Shown here: one piece after another, positions 26,308 through 35,332 of the stretch
Position numbering within the stretch: the stretch's first letter is position 1
How the letters are laid out: each line of letters opens with the position of its first letter
Assembly (NCBI RefSeq): GCF_014653175.1
Contig: NZ_BNAG01000001.1
Span: forward strand, 992,001 to 1,056,000
Source: Roseivirga thermotolerans
Lineage (GTDB): Bacteria > Bacteroidota > Bacteroidia > Cytophagales > Cyclobacteriaceae
Reading direction: 5' to 3'
Length of the DNA: 64,000 nt
Program-made: the position numbers and the translations under genes
Notes under the pieces: model-generated
Database searches by the model: none
Told to the model about the DNA's origin: nothing
The model's input: only the letters and a program-made list of their open reading frames with translations

Positions 26308-27330
26308 TCAAGCCCATACTTTAGTTCCTTCAGAACAATTACGGCACATTTCAATTTCACTTCTGGACCTAATGAGCTTTTGCCTGAAAGACCTGTAAGC
26401 CTCGCTTCTCCAGACTTCTTTGAACGGTTGTTCTTTCGTTGCGCCCAACTGATAGTGCGCATCTTTATCGAAGCAACAAGGCACTACCTTACCGTCCCAG
26501 GTAATCACGCAAGAGTGCCACATTTTCCAGCAATGATTAACCAGCTTATTTTTAATGGCCCATTTTCCGTCTGGGAGCTGTTGGTAGCGACTATACTTTT
26601 CTTGTGTGGGAATGAGTTCAGAGCCATTTTCATAATCGTAAATCTGAGCGGTTTTAAAGGCCACTTCGTTTACCCCAAGTTTGTCGGCCAGAGCTTTTAC
26701 TTCGTTCAGTTGGTGCTCGTTAGGCTTTACCACCAGGTATTGAAAGATGATATGTGGACTTCTTGATTTGAGCTTCTTTTTCCACTGCACAACGTTTTTG
26801 GTGCCATCAATTACCTTTTGCAGTTTGCCTCCAACGCGGTATTGTTCGTAGGTCTCCTGCGTAGTACCATCAATCGAGATAATTAGCCGATCCAGGCCGG
26901 AGGCCACGGTTTCCCTGGCCACTGGGTCGGTCAGATAATGAGCGTTGGTAGAGGTGGCCGTGTATATACCCTTTTTACGGGCATATTTTACTTGATCCAG
27001 AAAATTAGGATTCAGGTAGGGTTCACCCTGAAAATAGAATATGAGATAACTGAGCCTTGGAGCCAACTCATCAATAACTGATTGGTAGGTTTCATTGGCC
27101 AGCATACCGGTGGGGCGCGTAAAATTTCTTAAGCCACTAGGACACTCCGGACACCGAAGGTTACACGATGTGGTTGGCTCCAGGGCAATACTGGTGGGCA
27201 TGCCCCAATGAATAGGTTTTTTGAAAAGTTTAGATACAAAGTAGCTACTCACCAACTGCACCATGTTCCAAACCCTCAGTGGTGTGAGTTTGGAAAAATA
27301 GTTGAGCCCATCGTGCCAGTTACGATTCAT
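26308..27330 (-). CDS. Radical SAM/SPASM domain enzyme
   Basis: 340 residues. The radical SAM cluster CNLRCPEC (C-x3-C-x2-C) lies after SIALEPTTS near residues 50-62. The barrel continues with RLSYLIFYFQGEPYLNPNFLDQVKYARKKGIYTATSTNAH (SAM-binding 'GEP' loop) and LDRLIISIDGTTQETYEQYRVGG. The C-terminal SPASM-like segment has CWKMWHSCVITWDGKVVPCCFDKD...MCRNCSEG, with cysteines for auxiliary iron-sulfur clusters. Such enzymes modify peptides or act in cofactor or lipid pathways; the substrate is unknown and no precursor peptide is visible. A divergent DUF4105 gene starts 87 bases away. Confidence 0.9.
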   Translation of the reverse strand: MNRNWHDGLNYFSKLTPLRVWNMVQLVSSYFVSKLFKKPIHWGMPTSIALEPTTSCNLRCPECPSGLRNFTRPTGMLANETYQSVIDELAPRLSYLIFYFQGEPYLNPNFLDQVKYARKKGIYTATSTNAHYLTDPVARETVASGLDRLIISIDGTTQETYEQYRVGGKLQKVIDGTKNVVQWKKKLKSRSPHIIFQYLVVKPNEHQLNEVKALADKLGVNEVAFKTAQIYDYENGSELIPTQEKYSRYQQLPDGKWAIKNKLVNHCWKMWHSCVITWDGKVVPCCFDKDAHYQLGATKEQPFKEVWRSEAYRSFRQKLIRSRSEIEMCRNCSEGTKVWA

Positions 27331-27416
27331 GTGTTCAAGTTAGGGGGCCAGGTAAACGGAACAAAATTACTGACGATATTTGCCGTATTAATGGTGAAAA
27401 GAAATAGTTTTAATCT

Positions 27417-28607
27417 ATGAAGCTCAACCTGGTACTCTGTGGTCTGCTTGTTTGTTTCTCCCTTGCGGCACAATATCCTACACTGTCGCAAGAATCTGAG
27501 GTAAGTCTTATTACCATTGGCCCCGGACCTAACTTGGTAGACTGTTTTGGCCATAGTGCCTTTAGGGTGCAAGACCCCGCACTCAATATGGATAGAGCCT
27601 ATAACTACGGTGTGTACGATTCGGACGAAGACCAGTTCATTATGAAATTCGTTACCGGTTCGGCCGATTATATGGTGGATGCCCGGCCGTTCGATCAGTT
27701 TTTTAGAAGTTACAAGGCGCAAAATCGTTGGGTAACTGAGCAAGTACTCAACCTTACCCTGGAAGAAAAGCAGGCTATTTTTGAGTACCTTGAGAACAAC
27801 AGCTTGCCTCAAAACAAATACTACCGATACGATCAGTTTTATGATAATTGTGCCACCAAGCTGCGCGATATTCCCAAGGAGGTGTTGGGCGACAAACTGG
27901 TGTTTAGTGGAGCGCATATAAAAGGAAAGGTTACCCTGCGCGATTTGGTTGATGAGAATGCGTATAACCACCCCTGGTGGGATTTGGGGATAGACATAGC
28001 TCTGGGAAATCTTATTGACAGAGAGTCTACTGTTGAAGACTTAATGTATCAGCCAGACTATGTCCTTTCGGCTTATGCCCATGCTACTATTGAGCGCGAA
28101 GGGCAAAGTGTTCCGGCTATTAAAGCTACTAATGAACTGTTTACCTCCGATTTTCACGAAAAACCCAAAGAAGTACTCAGCCCAACGCTTACCCTTTCGG
28201 TTGTGGCCCTAATCTTCATGATCTTTACGGTACGCGATTACATGACCAAAAGGCGTTCCCGGTGGATTGACTTTGTTCTCTTTTTTGTAACCGGATTGGT
28301 AGGCTTAATGCTGGTATTGCTTTGGGTAGCCACACACCATACTACCACCGTGAACAACCTGAATATTCTCTGGGCTTTTGCGCCCAACCTGGTAGTGGCC
28401 TTTCTTCTGCTTAAGGCCAAGCCCAAACCTTGGCTAATGGTGTATGTTCGCTTTTTGGTAATACTGCTCATTGCCATGACTATGGTGTGGATTACCAGGT
28501 TGCAGGTATACAACACCGCCATGATTCCCCTGGTGTTAATGCTCGGGTTTCGCTATGTATTCCTTTGGCAAAAAGGGCTTGGAGGCACAAGAAAAAGGGC
28601 TTTTTAA
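27417..28607 (+). CDS. DUF4105 domain membrane protein
   Basis: 396 residues. A signal peptide (residues 1-18, CGLLVCFSLAA) precedes a DUF4105 (Lnb N-terminal periplasmic) domain of about 25-170, with GPGPNLVDCFGHSAFRVQDPALNMDRAYNYGVYD, FMVDARPFDQFF and QFYDNCATKLRDIP; the His and the later Asp-Asn-Cys are the conserved active-site-like residues. The C-terminal part carries four or five membrane helices (from about residue 255). Its role is unknown; by homology it may act on lipids or glycans at the periplasmic face. It ends four bases inside the convergent GH97 gene. Confidence 0.87.
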   Translation: MKLNLVLCGLLVCFSLAAQYPTLSQESEVSLITIGPGPNLVDCFGHSAFRVQDPALNMDRAYNYGVYDSDEDQFIMKFVTGSADYMVDARPFDQFFRSYKAQNRWVTEQVLNLTLEEKQAIFEYLENNSLPQNKYYRYDQFYDNCATKLRDIPKEVLGDKLVFSGAHIKGKVTLRDLVDENAYNHPWWDLGIDIALGNLIDRESTVEDLMYQPDYVLSAYAHATIEREGQSVPAIKATNELFTSDFHEKPKEVLSPTLTLSVVALIFMIFTVRDYMTKRRSRWIDFVLFFVTGLVGLMLVLLWVATHHTTTVNNLNILWAFAPNLVVAFLLLKAKPKPWLMVYVRFLVILLIAMTMVWITRLQVYNTAMIPLVLMLGFRYVFLWQKGLGGTRKRAF

Positions 28608-30661
28608 AGTGCCTTAAATCGAATGGCTACACCACCGCCACGGGCCATTTTAAGCAATAGCGTATCTCCTTTTTGCATCTTTTGAGTTTCAATGGTATAG
28701 GCCGATGGATTGGTTTCAAAATCCGCATTGTCAGCATCGCGGTAAATTTGGGCTTCATAGTGCACTCCATTCTGCAAAAAACTCAGGGGTATATTCAGCT
28801 CACGGGCATTTTCATCGGTAATACCTCCTAAGTACCAGTCGTAGCTATTTTTACCCAGTCGGGCAATTACTACATACTCCCCTATTTCGGCCGCCACAAC
28901 TTTACTGGCATCCCAGTCTGTAGGAACATCTTTAATAAACTGAAAAGCGGGGTGTCCTTCATAGTGTTCAATAAGGTCGGAAGCCATTTGTACCGGGCTA
29001 TAAACCACCACATATTCAGCCAGTTGGTAGGCCAGGGTTGTAGGCACAGAGGCCCCTTCCTTGTACTCGTTTAAATTGAGTTTAAAGAGGCCGGGCGTAT
29101 AGTCTATGGGGCCACCAAGCATACGGGTAAAAGGTACTATGGTGAGATGCTCAGGAGGGTTGCCGCCACCCCAGGGAGAGTTAAATTCTGAACCTCTCAG
29201 GCCTTCCCGGGCTACCATATTAGGGTAGGTTCTTCGGATGCCCGTGGCTTTTATGGGTTCATGGGCAATAATCATAACTTCCGATTGAGCTGCTTTGGCC
29301 AAAACTTTCCGATAGTGATTGACCATCCACTGGCCATGGTGGTATTCTCCTTCAGGAATTATAGGCCCAACGTAGCCGGTTTTCACGGCATGGATACCAA
29401 GCTCTTTCATTAGAGAATAGGCGGTGTCTAGCTGTTGTTCGTAAGTTCTTGGGGCTGCTGAGGTTTCATGATGCATTATGAGACTCACTCCTTTCTGTTG
29501 TGCATAGTTTGCCACTTCGCGCAGGTCATAATCGGGATAAGGCGTTACAAAATCGAATACTCCTTCCCGATCAGGAAAGCTAATCCAACGTTCCCAGCCA
29601 GTGTTCCAGCCTTCAACCAATACCCCATCAAAGCCGTGTTTGGCGGCAAAGTCTATGTATTTCTTCGCTTTGGCCGTAGTAGCCCCATGCTTACCGCTGG
29701 CATAGTCCCAGCTGGAAGTTTGCAGGTGCATTTCCCACCATATTCCAATATACTTGCCGGGTTTAATCCAGTCCGTTTGGCTCAACTTGTTTGGCTCGTT
29801 AAGGTTTAAAATGAGCTTTGACTCTAACAGATCCCCGGCCGTTTGGCCCACCTGAATGGTTCGCCAGGGGGTTCTAAATGGGGTTGTCACCCGGGCCTTC
29901 CAGCCATTGAGAGTAGAGGGCACCAATGAGCTGGTTAGGGTTCGCTTATCTTCCTCTATCCGTAGTGTCATGTCGGGGTAGTTGGTAAGTGCAGCTTCGT
30001 GAATGCTGATGTGCAAGCCTTTCTCTGTTTTCATGGTGAAAGGTGTATTTACAGCATGTTTTTCCATTATGGTTGTTGCGGCCAACAGGCTTCCATCTAC
30101 CAATGAAGAGTCTATTTCGCTTACTCGTGTGGTTTGGTATAGGTATTCGTAGCTGTCATAGTCGGCCGGAATCCACCAGGCCGTATGATCTCCGGTTAAA
30201 CGAAACTGACTGTATTCATTGTCTACAATAAGTTCTTCGGTGCCCGGTTGGTTTGGGAATTCGTAGCGAAAGCCAATACCATCATCGAACAATCGAAACT
30301 GAATATTAAGCAGTAGGCCATCGGTGTGTTGCAAGTGAAGAGTATAGCTGCGGTGGCGGTCATGTACCACACCGTCTTCTCCCCAAAGAGGGTACCAAAG
30401 CTCGTTCTTGCCTGTGCTGTCTATAGAAAGAAGTTTGAGCCCCTTGCCTATGAATCCGTGTTCTCGCAGCTCCAAACCAAGGGTAGACTCAAGAATAACC
30501 GGTTGGCCGTTGAAGTTCATGGTATAGGCCAATTGGTTACTATCCGTTTCAAAAACTCTGACTTTAACTTTGCCATCGGGTGAGGAAAACGTTTGGTTGA
30601 TTTTTTCGGACTGGCAAGAAACCATCAACAGCCCTAATAGTGTATAAGCCAGGTACTTCAT
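28604..30661 (-). CDS. Glycoside hydrolase family 97 lipoprotein (alpha-glucosidase type)
   Basis: 685 residues, standard for GH97 (SusB-like). The N-terminus MKYLAYTLLGLLMVSC is a lipoprotein signal with Cys16. It is followed by the N-terminal beta-sandwich (about 20-280, GFRYEFPNQ), a TIM barrel (about 285-575, with GFDGVLVEGWNTGWE and PYPDYDLREVANYAQQKGVS) and a C-terminal sandwich. Carboxylates in HHETS, IIAHEPIKATG and AREGLRGSEFNSP correspond to the inverting alpha-glucosidase subgroup, which uses Glu and calcium. Assignment to that subgroup is from memory of SusB, so the exact substrate is inferred. No susCD pair is nearby. Confidence 0.93.
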   Translation of the reverse strand: MKYLAYTLLGLLMVSCQSEKINQTFSSPDGKVKVRVFETDSNQLAYTMNFNGQPVILESTLGLELREHGFIGKGLKLLSIDSTGKNELWYPLWGEDGVVHDRHRSYTLHLQHTDGLLLNIQFRLFDDGIGFRYEFPNQPGTEELIVDNEYSQFRLTGDHTAWWIPADYDSYEYLYQTTRVSEIDSSLVDGSLLAATTIMEKHAVNTPFTMKTEKGLHISIHEAALTNYPDMTLRIEEDKRTLTSSLVPSTLNGWKARVTTPFRTPWRTIQVGQTAGDLLESKLILNLNEPNKLSQTDWIKPGKYIGIWWEMHLQTSSWDYASGKHGATTAKAKKYIDFAAKHGFDGVLVEGWNTGWERWISFPDREGVFDFVTPYPDYDLREVANYAQQKGVSLIMHHETSAAPRTYEQQLDTAYSLMKELGIHAVKTGYVGPIIPEGEYHHGQWMVNHYRKVLAKAAQSEVMIIAHEPIKATGIRRTYPNMVAREGLRGSEFNSPWGGGNPPEHLTIVPFTRMLGGPIDYTPGLFKLNLNEYKEGASVPTTLAYQLAEYVVVYSPVQMASDLIEHYEGHPAFQFIKDVPTDWDASKVVAAEIGEYVVIARLGKNSYDWYLGGITDENARELNIPLSFLQNGVHYEAQIYRDADNADFETNPSAYTIETQKMQKGDTLLLKMARGGGVAIRFKAL

Positions 30662-30715
30662 AACTCAACTTTTGCCGAAAGTTAAGAAGCAGATGGGTTG
30701 AAAACACGCTCCTAA

Positions 30716-31210
30716 TTAATCCTTAACAATTTGATCAACCGCCTCGCGGATCAGATCCGATTCAAAGCCCCGACCATAAAGATACTGTGATAGTTTGCCC
30801 TTTTTTATATACTCCGAATGGCCTGAAAGCTGCTGATATTTCTTTTGGGCCTGGCCGATTAGGGCTTGCCAGTACTCCTCGGGGTCTATCTCCTCCAATC
30901 CTTTTTTTATGCAGTAGTCAGATAGTTTATGTGGTTTAAGTTGCTGAAGAATTTTTTGTCGCCCCCATTTTTTCATACGGAATTTGCCTCCAATAAAGGC
31001 TTTGGCAAAGCGCTCTTCATTAATAAACCCTTCCACAATGAGCTCTGTGAGCACTTCTTCTACATCTTGCTGGTGTAAACCATAGCTGTATAGTTTGTCT
31101 CTGACTTCTTGTTGCGAACGCTCCTGATAGGCACAAAAGTCGGCAGCCTTTAGTTTGGCTGTTTTTCGATCATATGTTTTGCCTGGTTTGGAGTTTTCGT
31201 AATCAAGCAT
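30716..31210 (-). CDS. recX: RecX family recombination regulator
   Basis: 164 residues composed of three-helix RecX repeats: CAYQERSQQEVRDKLYSYGLHQQDVEEVLTELIVEGFINEERFAKAFIGGKFRMKKWGRQKI, then LKPHKLSDYCIKKGLEEIDPEEYWQALI and a final KGKLSQYLYGRGFESDLIREAVDQI. RecX binds RecA filaments and limits recombinase activity. recA is not in the window. The start is the ATG at 31210. GH97 lies about 55 bases downstream on the same strand. Confidence 0.88.
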   Translation of the reverse strand: MLDYENSKPGKTYDRKTAKLKAADFCAYQERSQQEVRDKLYSYGLHQQDVEEVLTELIVEGFINEERFAKAFIGGKFRMKKWGRQKILQQLKPHKLSDYCIKKGLEEIDPEEYWQALIGQAQKKYQQLSGHSEYIKKGKLSQYLYGRGFESDLIREAVDQIVKD

Positions 31211-31241
31211 ATTCTAAATGACAGTACAGAAGGATGCAAAT

Positions 31242-31287
31242 TAAAAAGCACCGCGAAATAGCCAAGAGGGCGTTTGCTTCGCGGTGC
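31242..31287 (-). terminator. Terminator after the aldehyde dehydrogenase gene
   Basis: GCACCGCGAA (31248-31257) and TTCGCGGTGC (31278-31287) form a perfect 10-bp stem with a 20-nt loop. Read on the minus strand it ends in TTTTTAA, and it lies just downstream of the aldehyde dehydrogenase stop. Confidence 0.65.
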
Positions 31288-31306
31288 CTGATATGGATTT
31301 GGTCAA

Positions 31307-32851
31307 TTAACCCAAATCGAATTTTATACCCTGAGCAAGCGGCAGTTTATCCGTGTAGTTAATGGTATTGGTTTGTCTGCGCATGTATCCTTTCCAGGCA
31401 TCTGAACCGGACTCGCGACCACCGCCAGTTTCTTTCTCACCTCCAAAGGCTCCTCCAATTTCTGCTCCTGAAGTACCAATGTTCACATTGGCGATGCCAC
31501 AATCGGAACCTGAGGCCGACAGGAATTGATAGGCTTCTCTTACACTGTTGGTCATAATGGCCGAAGAGAGCCCTTGTTTTACACCGTTTTGTATAGCCAG
31601 GGCATCGTTTACATCGCCTGAATACTTAATGAGATAAAGTATAGGGGCGAAGGTTTCTTCCTGAACAGTAGCGTAGTGGTTTTCCGCCTCCACAATGCAT
31701 GGTTTTACATAACATCCGCTTTCATATCCAGAACCTTGCAGTACTCCTCCTTCAACCAATATGCGACCTCCTTCTTTTTGAACGGCCTCAATGGCATTGG
31801 TATAGTTCTTCACTGCATCAGTGTCTATGAGTGGCCCCACATGGTTGTTTTCATCTAATGGATTGCCAATTTTAAGTTGCTTGTAGGCATTTACGAGAGC
31901 GTCTTTCACCTTGTCGTAGATTGACTCGTGAATAATGAGCCTTCGGGTTGAAGTACAGCGCTGCCCGGCTGTGCCCACCGCGCCAAATACACTACCGATA
32001 ATGGTCATCTTCAGGTCGGCTTCAGGGGTTACAATGATGGCGTTGTTTCCTCCCAACTCGAGAATGGATTTGCCCAATCGGGCAGCCACTGTCTGACCCA
32101 CAATTTTCCCCATACGAATAGAGCCAGTGGCCGAAACAAGTGGAACTCTTTCGTCTTTGGTCATGTATTCACCTACCTGATAATCGCCATTAATCATGCA
32201 CGAGATACCCTCAGGCATTTGGTTGTCTTTAAGTACTTCGGCAATCAGGTTTTGACAGGCCACGGCACAAAGCGGAGTTTTTTCAGAGGGTTTCCAGATA
32301 CACACATCGCCACAAACCCAGGCCAGGGCAGTGTTCCAGGACCAAACAGCCACCGGGAAGTTAAATGCAGAAATAATACCCACTACTCCAAGTGGGTGCC
32401 ATTGCTCTTGCATGTGGTGTCCCGGACGCTCAGATTTAATGGTAAGGCCATGTAACTGTCGGGAAAGACCCACGGCAAAATCACAAATATCTATCATTTC
32501 CTGAACCTCACCCAAGCCCTCTTGGTAAGACTTGCCCATTTCGTAAGAAACCAGCTTGCCCAAATCGGCTTTGTGTTTTCTCAACTTTTCACCAAACTGT
32601 CTTACTATTTCTCCACGAGCCGGTGCGGTTACTTCTCTCCAGTCTAAAAAGGCTTTTTGAGCGGTGGCAACTACCTGGTCATATTCTTCGCGGGTGGTAG
32701 TACTTACCGATCCTATATACTGCCCGTTTACCGGTGAGAAAGATTTGAGTTCTCCACCTTTGCCCGAGCTTTTAGATCCTGTAGAAGTACCATTATTATT
32801 AGTGCTTACGCCAAGGTTTTTCAATGCGCTATCAATACCAAAATTCTCCAT
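31307..32851 (-). CDS. Aldehyde dehydrogenase, ALDH7 (alpha-aminoadipic semialdehyde dehydrogenase) type
   Basis: 514 residues, typical of ALDH7/antiquitin-like enzymes oxidising L-2-aminoadipate 6-semialdehyde (lysine catabolism) with NAD(P)+. Seen: GIISAFNFPVAVWSWNTALAWVCGDVCIWKPSEKTPL (NAD site with the Asn and Lys), LELGGNNAIIV (catalytic Glu), GTAGQRCTSTRRLIIH (nucleophilic Cys) and ETFAPILYLIKY. The extended N-terminus with a Ser/Thr/Asn/Gly-rich stretch (residues 15-30) is a linker-like oddity. It is a single gene bounded by two hairpins. ALDH7 assignment rests on overall pattern; other aldehydes are possible. Confidence 0.88.
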   Translation of the reverse strand: MENFGIDSALKNLGVSTNNNGTSTGSKSSGKGGELKSFSPVNGQYIGSVSTTTREEYDQVVATAQKAFLDWREVTAPARGEIVRQFGEKLRKHKADLGKLVSYEMGKSYQEGLGEVQEMIDICDFAVGLSRQLHGLTIKSERPGHHMQEQWHPLGVVGIISAFNFPVAVWSWNTALAWVCGDVCIWKPSEKTPLCAVACQNLIAEVLKDNQMPEGISCMINGDYQVGEYMTKDERVPLVSATGSIRMGKIVGQTVAARLGKSILELGGNNAIIVTPEADLKMTIIGSVFGAVGTAGQRCTSTRRLIIHESIYDKVKDALVNAYKQLKIGNPLDENNHVGPLIDTDAVKNYTNAIEAVQKEGGRILVEGGVLQGSGYESGCYVKPCIVEAENHYATVQEETFAPILYLIKYSGDVNDALAIQNGVKQGLSSAIMTNSVREAYQFLSASGSDCGIANVNIGTSGAEIGGAFGGEKETGGGRESGSDAWKGYMRRQTNTINYTDKLPLAQGIKFDLG

Positions 32852-33015
32852 TTCTGTTTCTCTCTATTGGTTACTAGCCCATAATTACAAGTATTTTCAG
32901 AGGCCTCCAAAATTTTGAGGCTTGGAATGGGACACTTCTATTTGAACTTTGGTATTACAGAAAAGGCTGAGAGAGTTTACAGTAAGAAAGGCATGTTCAA
33001 AAGAGACAGAAATAG

Positions 33016-33085
33016 AAGGGCTGCTCCAGAAAAACACTGAGTCTGCCCGTAATGCGCAGGCCCGTGAGCTTCTAAAGCAGCCCTT
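33016..33085. other. Structured intergenic element between aldehyde dehydrogenase and HtrA genes
   Basis: Perfect 10-bp arms AAGGGCTGCT (33016-33025) and AGCAGCCCTT (33076-33085) enclose 50 bases that hold further short complementarity (GCCCGTAATGCGCAGGC). It sits 15 bases past the HtrA stop on the minus strand, so it may terminate that gene, but its loop is long for a plain terminator and there is only a short T-run. A small structured RNA is another reading; no promoter was identified. Confidence 0.4.
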
Positions 33086-33100
33086 TATGGAAGTACTTAT

Positions 33101-34549
33101 TTACCAGTTAATTCTGTAGTAGTCTTTGTATCCGTTGGGGTATTTGCCCATTACGTAGAAGTCTCGGGTTTTTGCATCGAGCAGTTCCTGAAAATCCGAG
33201 AGGCCTTTAATGTCTACATCGCCTACCTTAGTAATTACAAAGCCTTCTTTTATTCCGGCTTCTTTCCAGGCTCCTTCTCCCATTTCTACCAACTGTACTC
33301 CTCCTTCAATTTTGAGTCGTGTTTTTATGTTTTCGTTGATATCGATAAATGTGGAACCCTCGATTTTGTAGCTAAGGGTAACTTCTTCGGGCACCCCGGC
33401 AATAAACTCATCTTTCTTTCTGAGTTTGAGCTTCGTTTCTTTAAGCTTACCGTCTCGTTTGTACTTGACAAGAATCTCATCTCCTGGTCTTTTTCTGGCT
33501 ACCAACTCCTGAAGCTCGCTGGTTGTTCTTACCGTTCGGTCGTCAATGCCCACTATTACATCATCAATTTTAATACCTGCTCGCTCGGCTGCGCCTCCGG
33601 GACTCACCCCGCTAATGAGTACTCCGGACAATTCGTTGGTAAAGCGACCATCGGCATCAGTTATTTGAACACCTAGCAGGCCTCTTTGCACTTTGCCAAA
33701 TTCAAGCAAATCGTCCATTACTTTTTTTACCAGAATGGAAGGCACGGCAAAAGAATACCCATTAAAGGTGCCGGTATTAGTAGCAATAGCTGTATTGATG
33801 CCAATTAGCTCCCCATCTAAATTAACCAAAGCTCCGCCACTATTGCCTCTGTTTACCACAGCATCGGTTTGAATAAAAGACTCAATGCCGTAGTTGTTTA
33901 CTTGTCCACTTTGAATAAGGTTAATATTTCTGGCTTTAGCACTCACAATTCCTGCGGTTACGGTATTGTTTAGGTCGAAGGGGTTTCCTACAGCCAAAAC
34001 CCATTCACCAATTTCTACCTGGTCGGAATTGCCAAATTCTACATGAGGAAGATTTTTGGCATCTATTTTTATAAGTGCGAGGTCAGTGTCAGGGTCTACG
34101 CCTATAAGTTCTGCGTCAATTCTTCTGTTGTCGTCCAGGCGAACTTCCAGCTCATCGGCATCTTCAACCACATGGTAGTTGGTGGCTATGTAGCCATCGG
34201 CCGAAATAAGTACTCCGGAACCGGTAGATTGTCTTGCTCGTCTTTCTCTTCCAAATAACCTGGACCATGAACTTGAGTTTCTCGAAGAAATAGAGGTATT
34301 GGTAATGTGAACTACGGCCGGTACAGCTTTACGCGAGGCTTTAATGAAGTTGATGCCTTCAGGCACCACATAGTCTTTTCTAACCGGATTTATTTCGCCC
34401 AAAGAGGTAGAAACGGCAGCGCTACCGGAAATGGAGGTCTCGCTACTGCCGTCAGAGCCGTTAAACAAACTGAGGCCTAAGAGTACAATTAACCCTCCCA
34501 AAAGAGAGGAGGCCAGAATACCCAGAAAAAACTGTCGCTTCGAAATCAT
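33101..34549 (-). CDS. Deg/HtrA-type periplasmic serine protease with two PDZ domains
   Basis: 482 residues from the ATG at 34549 (a TTG three codons upstream opens the same frame). An N-terminal membrane anchor or signal (FFLGILASSLLGGLIVLLGLSLF) precedes the trypsin-like domain. Its catalytic triad lies in IATNYHVVEDADELEV (His), DTDLALIKIDA (Asp) and NRGNSGGALVNLDGELIGINTAIA (Ser). Two PDZ domains follow: RGLLGVQITDADGRF... and a second ending with GFVITKVGDVDIKGLSDFQELL. It degrades or refolds misfolded envelope proteins. It is a single gene with the Hsp20 gene upstream on the same strand, separated by a terminator. Confidence 0.93.
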   Translation of the reverse strand: MISKRQFFLGILASSLLGGLIVLLGLSLFNGSDGSSETSISGSAAVSTSLGEINPVRKDYVVPEGINFIKASRKAVPAVVHITNTSISSRNSSSWSRLFGRERRARQSTGSGVLISADGYIATNYHVVEDADELEVRLDDNRRIDAELIGVDPDTDLALIKIDAKNLPHVEFGNSDQVEIGEWVLAVGNPFDLNNTVTAGIVSAKARNINLIQSGQVNNYGIESFIQTDAVVNRGNSGGALVNLDGELIGINTAIATNTGTFNGYSFAVPSILVKKVMDDLLEFGKVQRGLLGVQITDADGRFTNELSGVLISGVSPGGAAERAGIKIDDVIVGIDDRTVRTTSELQELVARKRPGDEILVKYKRDGKLKETKLKLRKKDEFIAGVPEEVTLSYKIEGSTFIDINENIKTRLKIEGGVQLVEMGEGAWKEAGIKEGFVITKVGDVDIKGLSDFQELLDAKTRDFYVMGKYPNGYKDYYRINW

Positions 34550-34652
34550 GATTGCCAAATATCGGTTGTCACATCTAAACGTGATTCAAAAACCTAGTGT
34601 TTTAATTTATTCAAAATTAAGCGGTTATTAACCGGATTTAACAACTATCAAC

Positions 34653-34678
34653 AAAAAGAGGCCACCAAATTGGTGGCC
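34653..34678 (-). terminator. Rho-independent terminator after hsp20
   Basis: GGCCACCAA (34660-34668) pairs with TTGGTGGCC (34670-34678). On the minus strand the stem is followed by CTCTTTTTGTTG. It separates hsp20 from the HtrA gene. Confidence 0.75.
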
Positions 34679-34702
34679 CCTAATCAACCTCAACAACACA
34701 AA

Positions 34703-35128
34703 CTACTTCACACTAATTTTGCTGGCTAGTTTTTTGGTCTCATCCTTTGGGATAATGAGGCTCAAAATGCCATTTTCATAAGTTGCTTCTATTTTGTCGC
34801 TCTGAATATTGTCCGGTAACTGGAAAGACTTCTTAAATGTGCCATACTCTGTTTGTATGGAATAGAAGTTTTTCTCGCTTTGCTTCTTCTCAAACTTGCG
34901 CTCACCGCTTATGGTAAGCAGTCCGTCATTCAGGTCGATGTTGAAATCTTTCTTGTCGAAACCCGGAACGGCTACTTCTATTTCGAAGGCCTTTTCGGTT
35001 TCGGCAATATCAGTTCGCGGATTAAATGTAGTTGCTACATTGTCAAAAGATTCATTAAAGAATCTGTCGAAAAACTTGTCCATTGTGCTGGGCACAAACC
35101 AATCGGAGTTTCTTCTTACTAGGTTCAT
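34703..35128 (-). CDS. Hsp20/alpha-crystallin family small heat-shock protein
   Basis: About 141 residues. The ATG at 35128 (MNLVRRNSDWFVPS) is chosen because Bacteroidota Hsp20 proteins usually begin this way and an A-rich stretch precedes it; an ATG at 35152 would add eight residues. The alpha-crystallin domain is clear: RTDIAETEKAFEIEVAVPGFDKKDFNIDLNDGLLTISGERKFE and SFQLPDNIQSDKIEATYENGILSLIIPK. It is an ATP-independent holdase for unfolding proteins. It is divergent from the Nramp-like gene across a 204-base spacer holding two near-identical palindromic sites. Confidence 0.92.
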   Translation of the reverse strand: MNLVRRNSDWFVPSTMDKFFDRFFNESFDNVATTFNPRTDIAETEKAFEIEVAVPGFDKKDFNIDLNDGLLTISGERKFEKKQSEKNFYSIQTEYGTFKKSFQLPDNIQSDKIEATYENGILSLIIPKDETKKLASKISVK

Positions 35129-35210
35129 ATCTTCAGTTTTTTTTGTTTTCATAATCATTTGCCCTGCTATATGTGAAAATTGTACCAAGGCAAGTTTTTG
35201 AATATTTTTA

Positions 35211-35265
35211 AGACATTATGTCTGTTTTTTGTTTAATCGAAGCATAATTGAAGACATAATGACAG
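35211..35265. promoter_or_regulatory. Paired palindromic sites between hsp20 and the Nramp-like gene
   Basis: AGACATTATGTCT (35211-35223) is a palindrome with 6-bp arms around one base. A second site, AGACATAATGACAG (35252-35265), matches the reverse complement of the first at 11 of 13 positions. They lie 41 bases apart in the divergent spacer, so a repressor or activator could act on either gene. DtxR/MntR-type or heat-shock control is possible; no direct evidence for either. Confidence 0.4.
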
Positions 35266-35332
35266 TGTTTGGTCGAATAAATCAACTATGAGATGAGTAA
35301 TTGATTGCATATTTTAGGCATTTTAACTCCCT

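Noticed and set aside
27327-27971. A minus-strand frame of 214 codons overlapping the DUF4105 gene and abutting the radical SAM gene
   Set aside because: Antisense to the DUF4105 catalytic domain and without a recognisable protein pattern.
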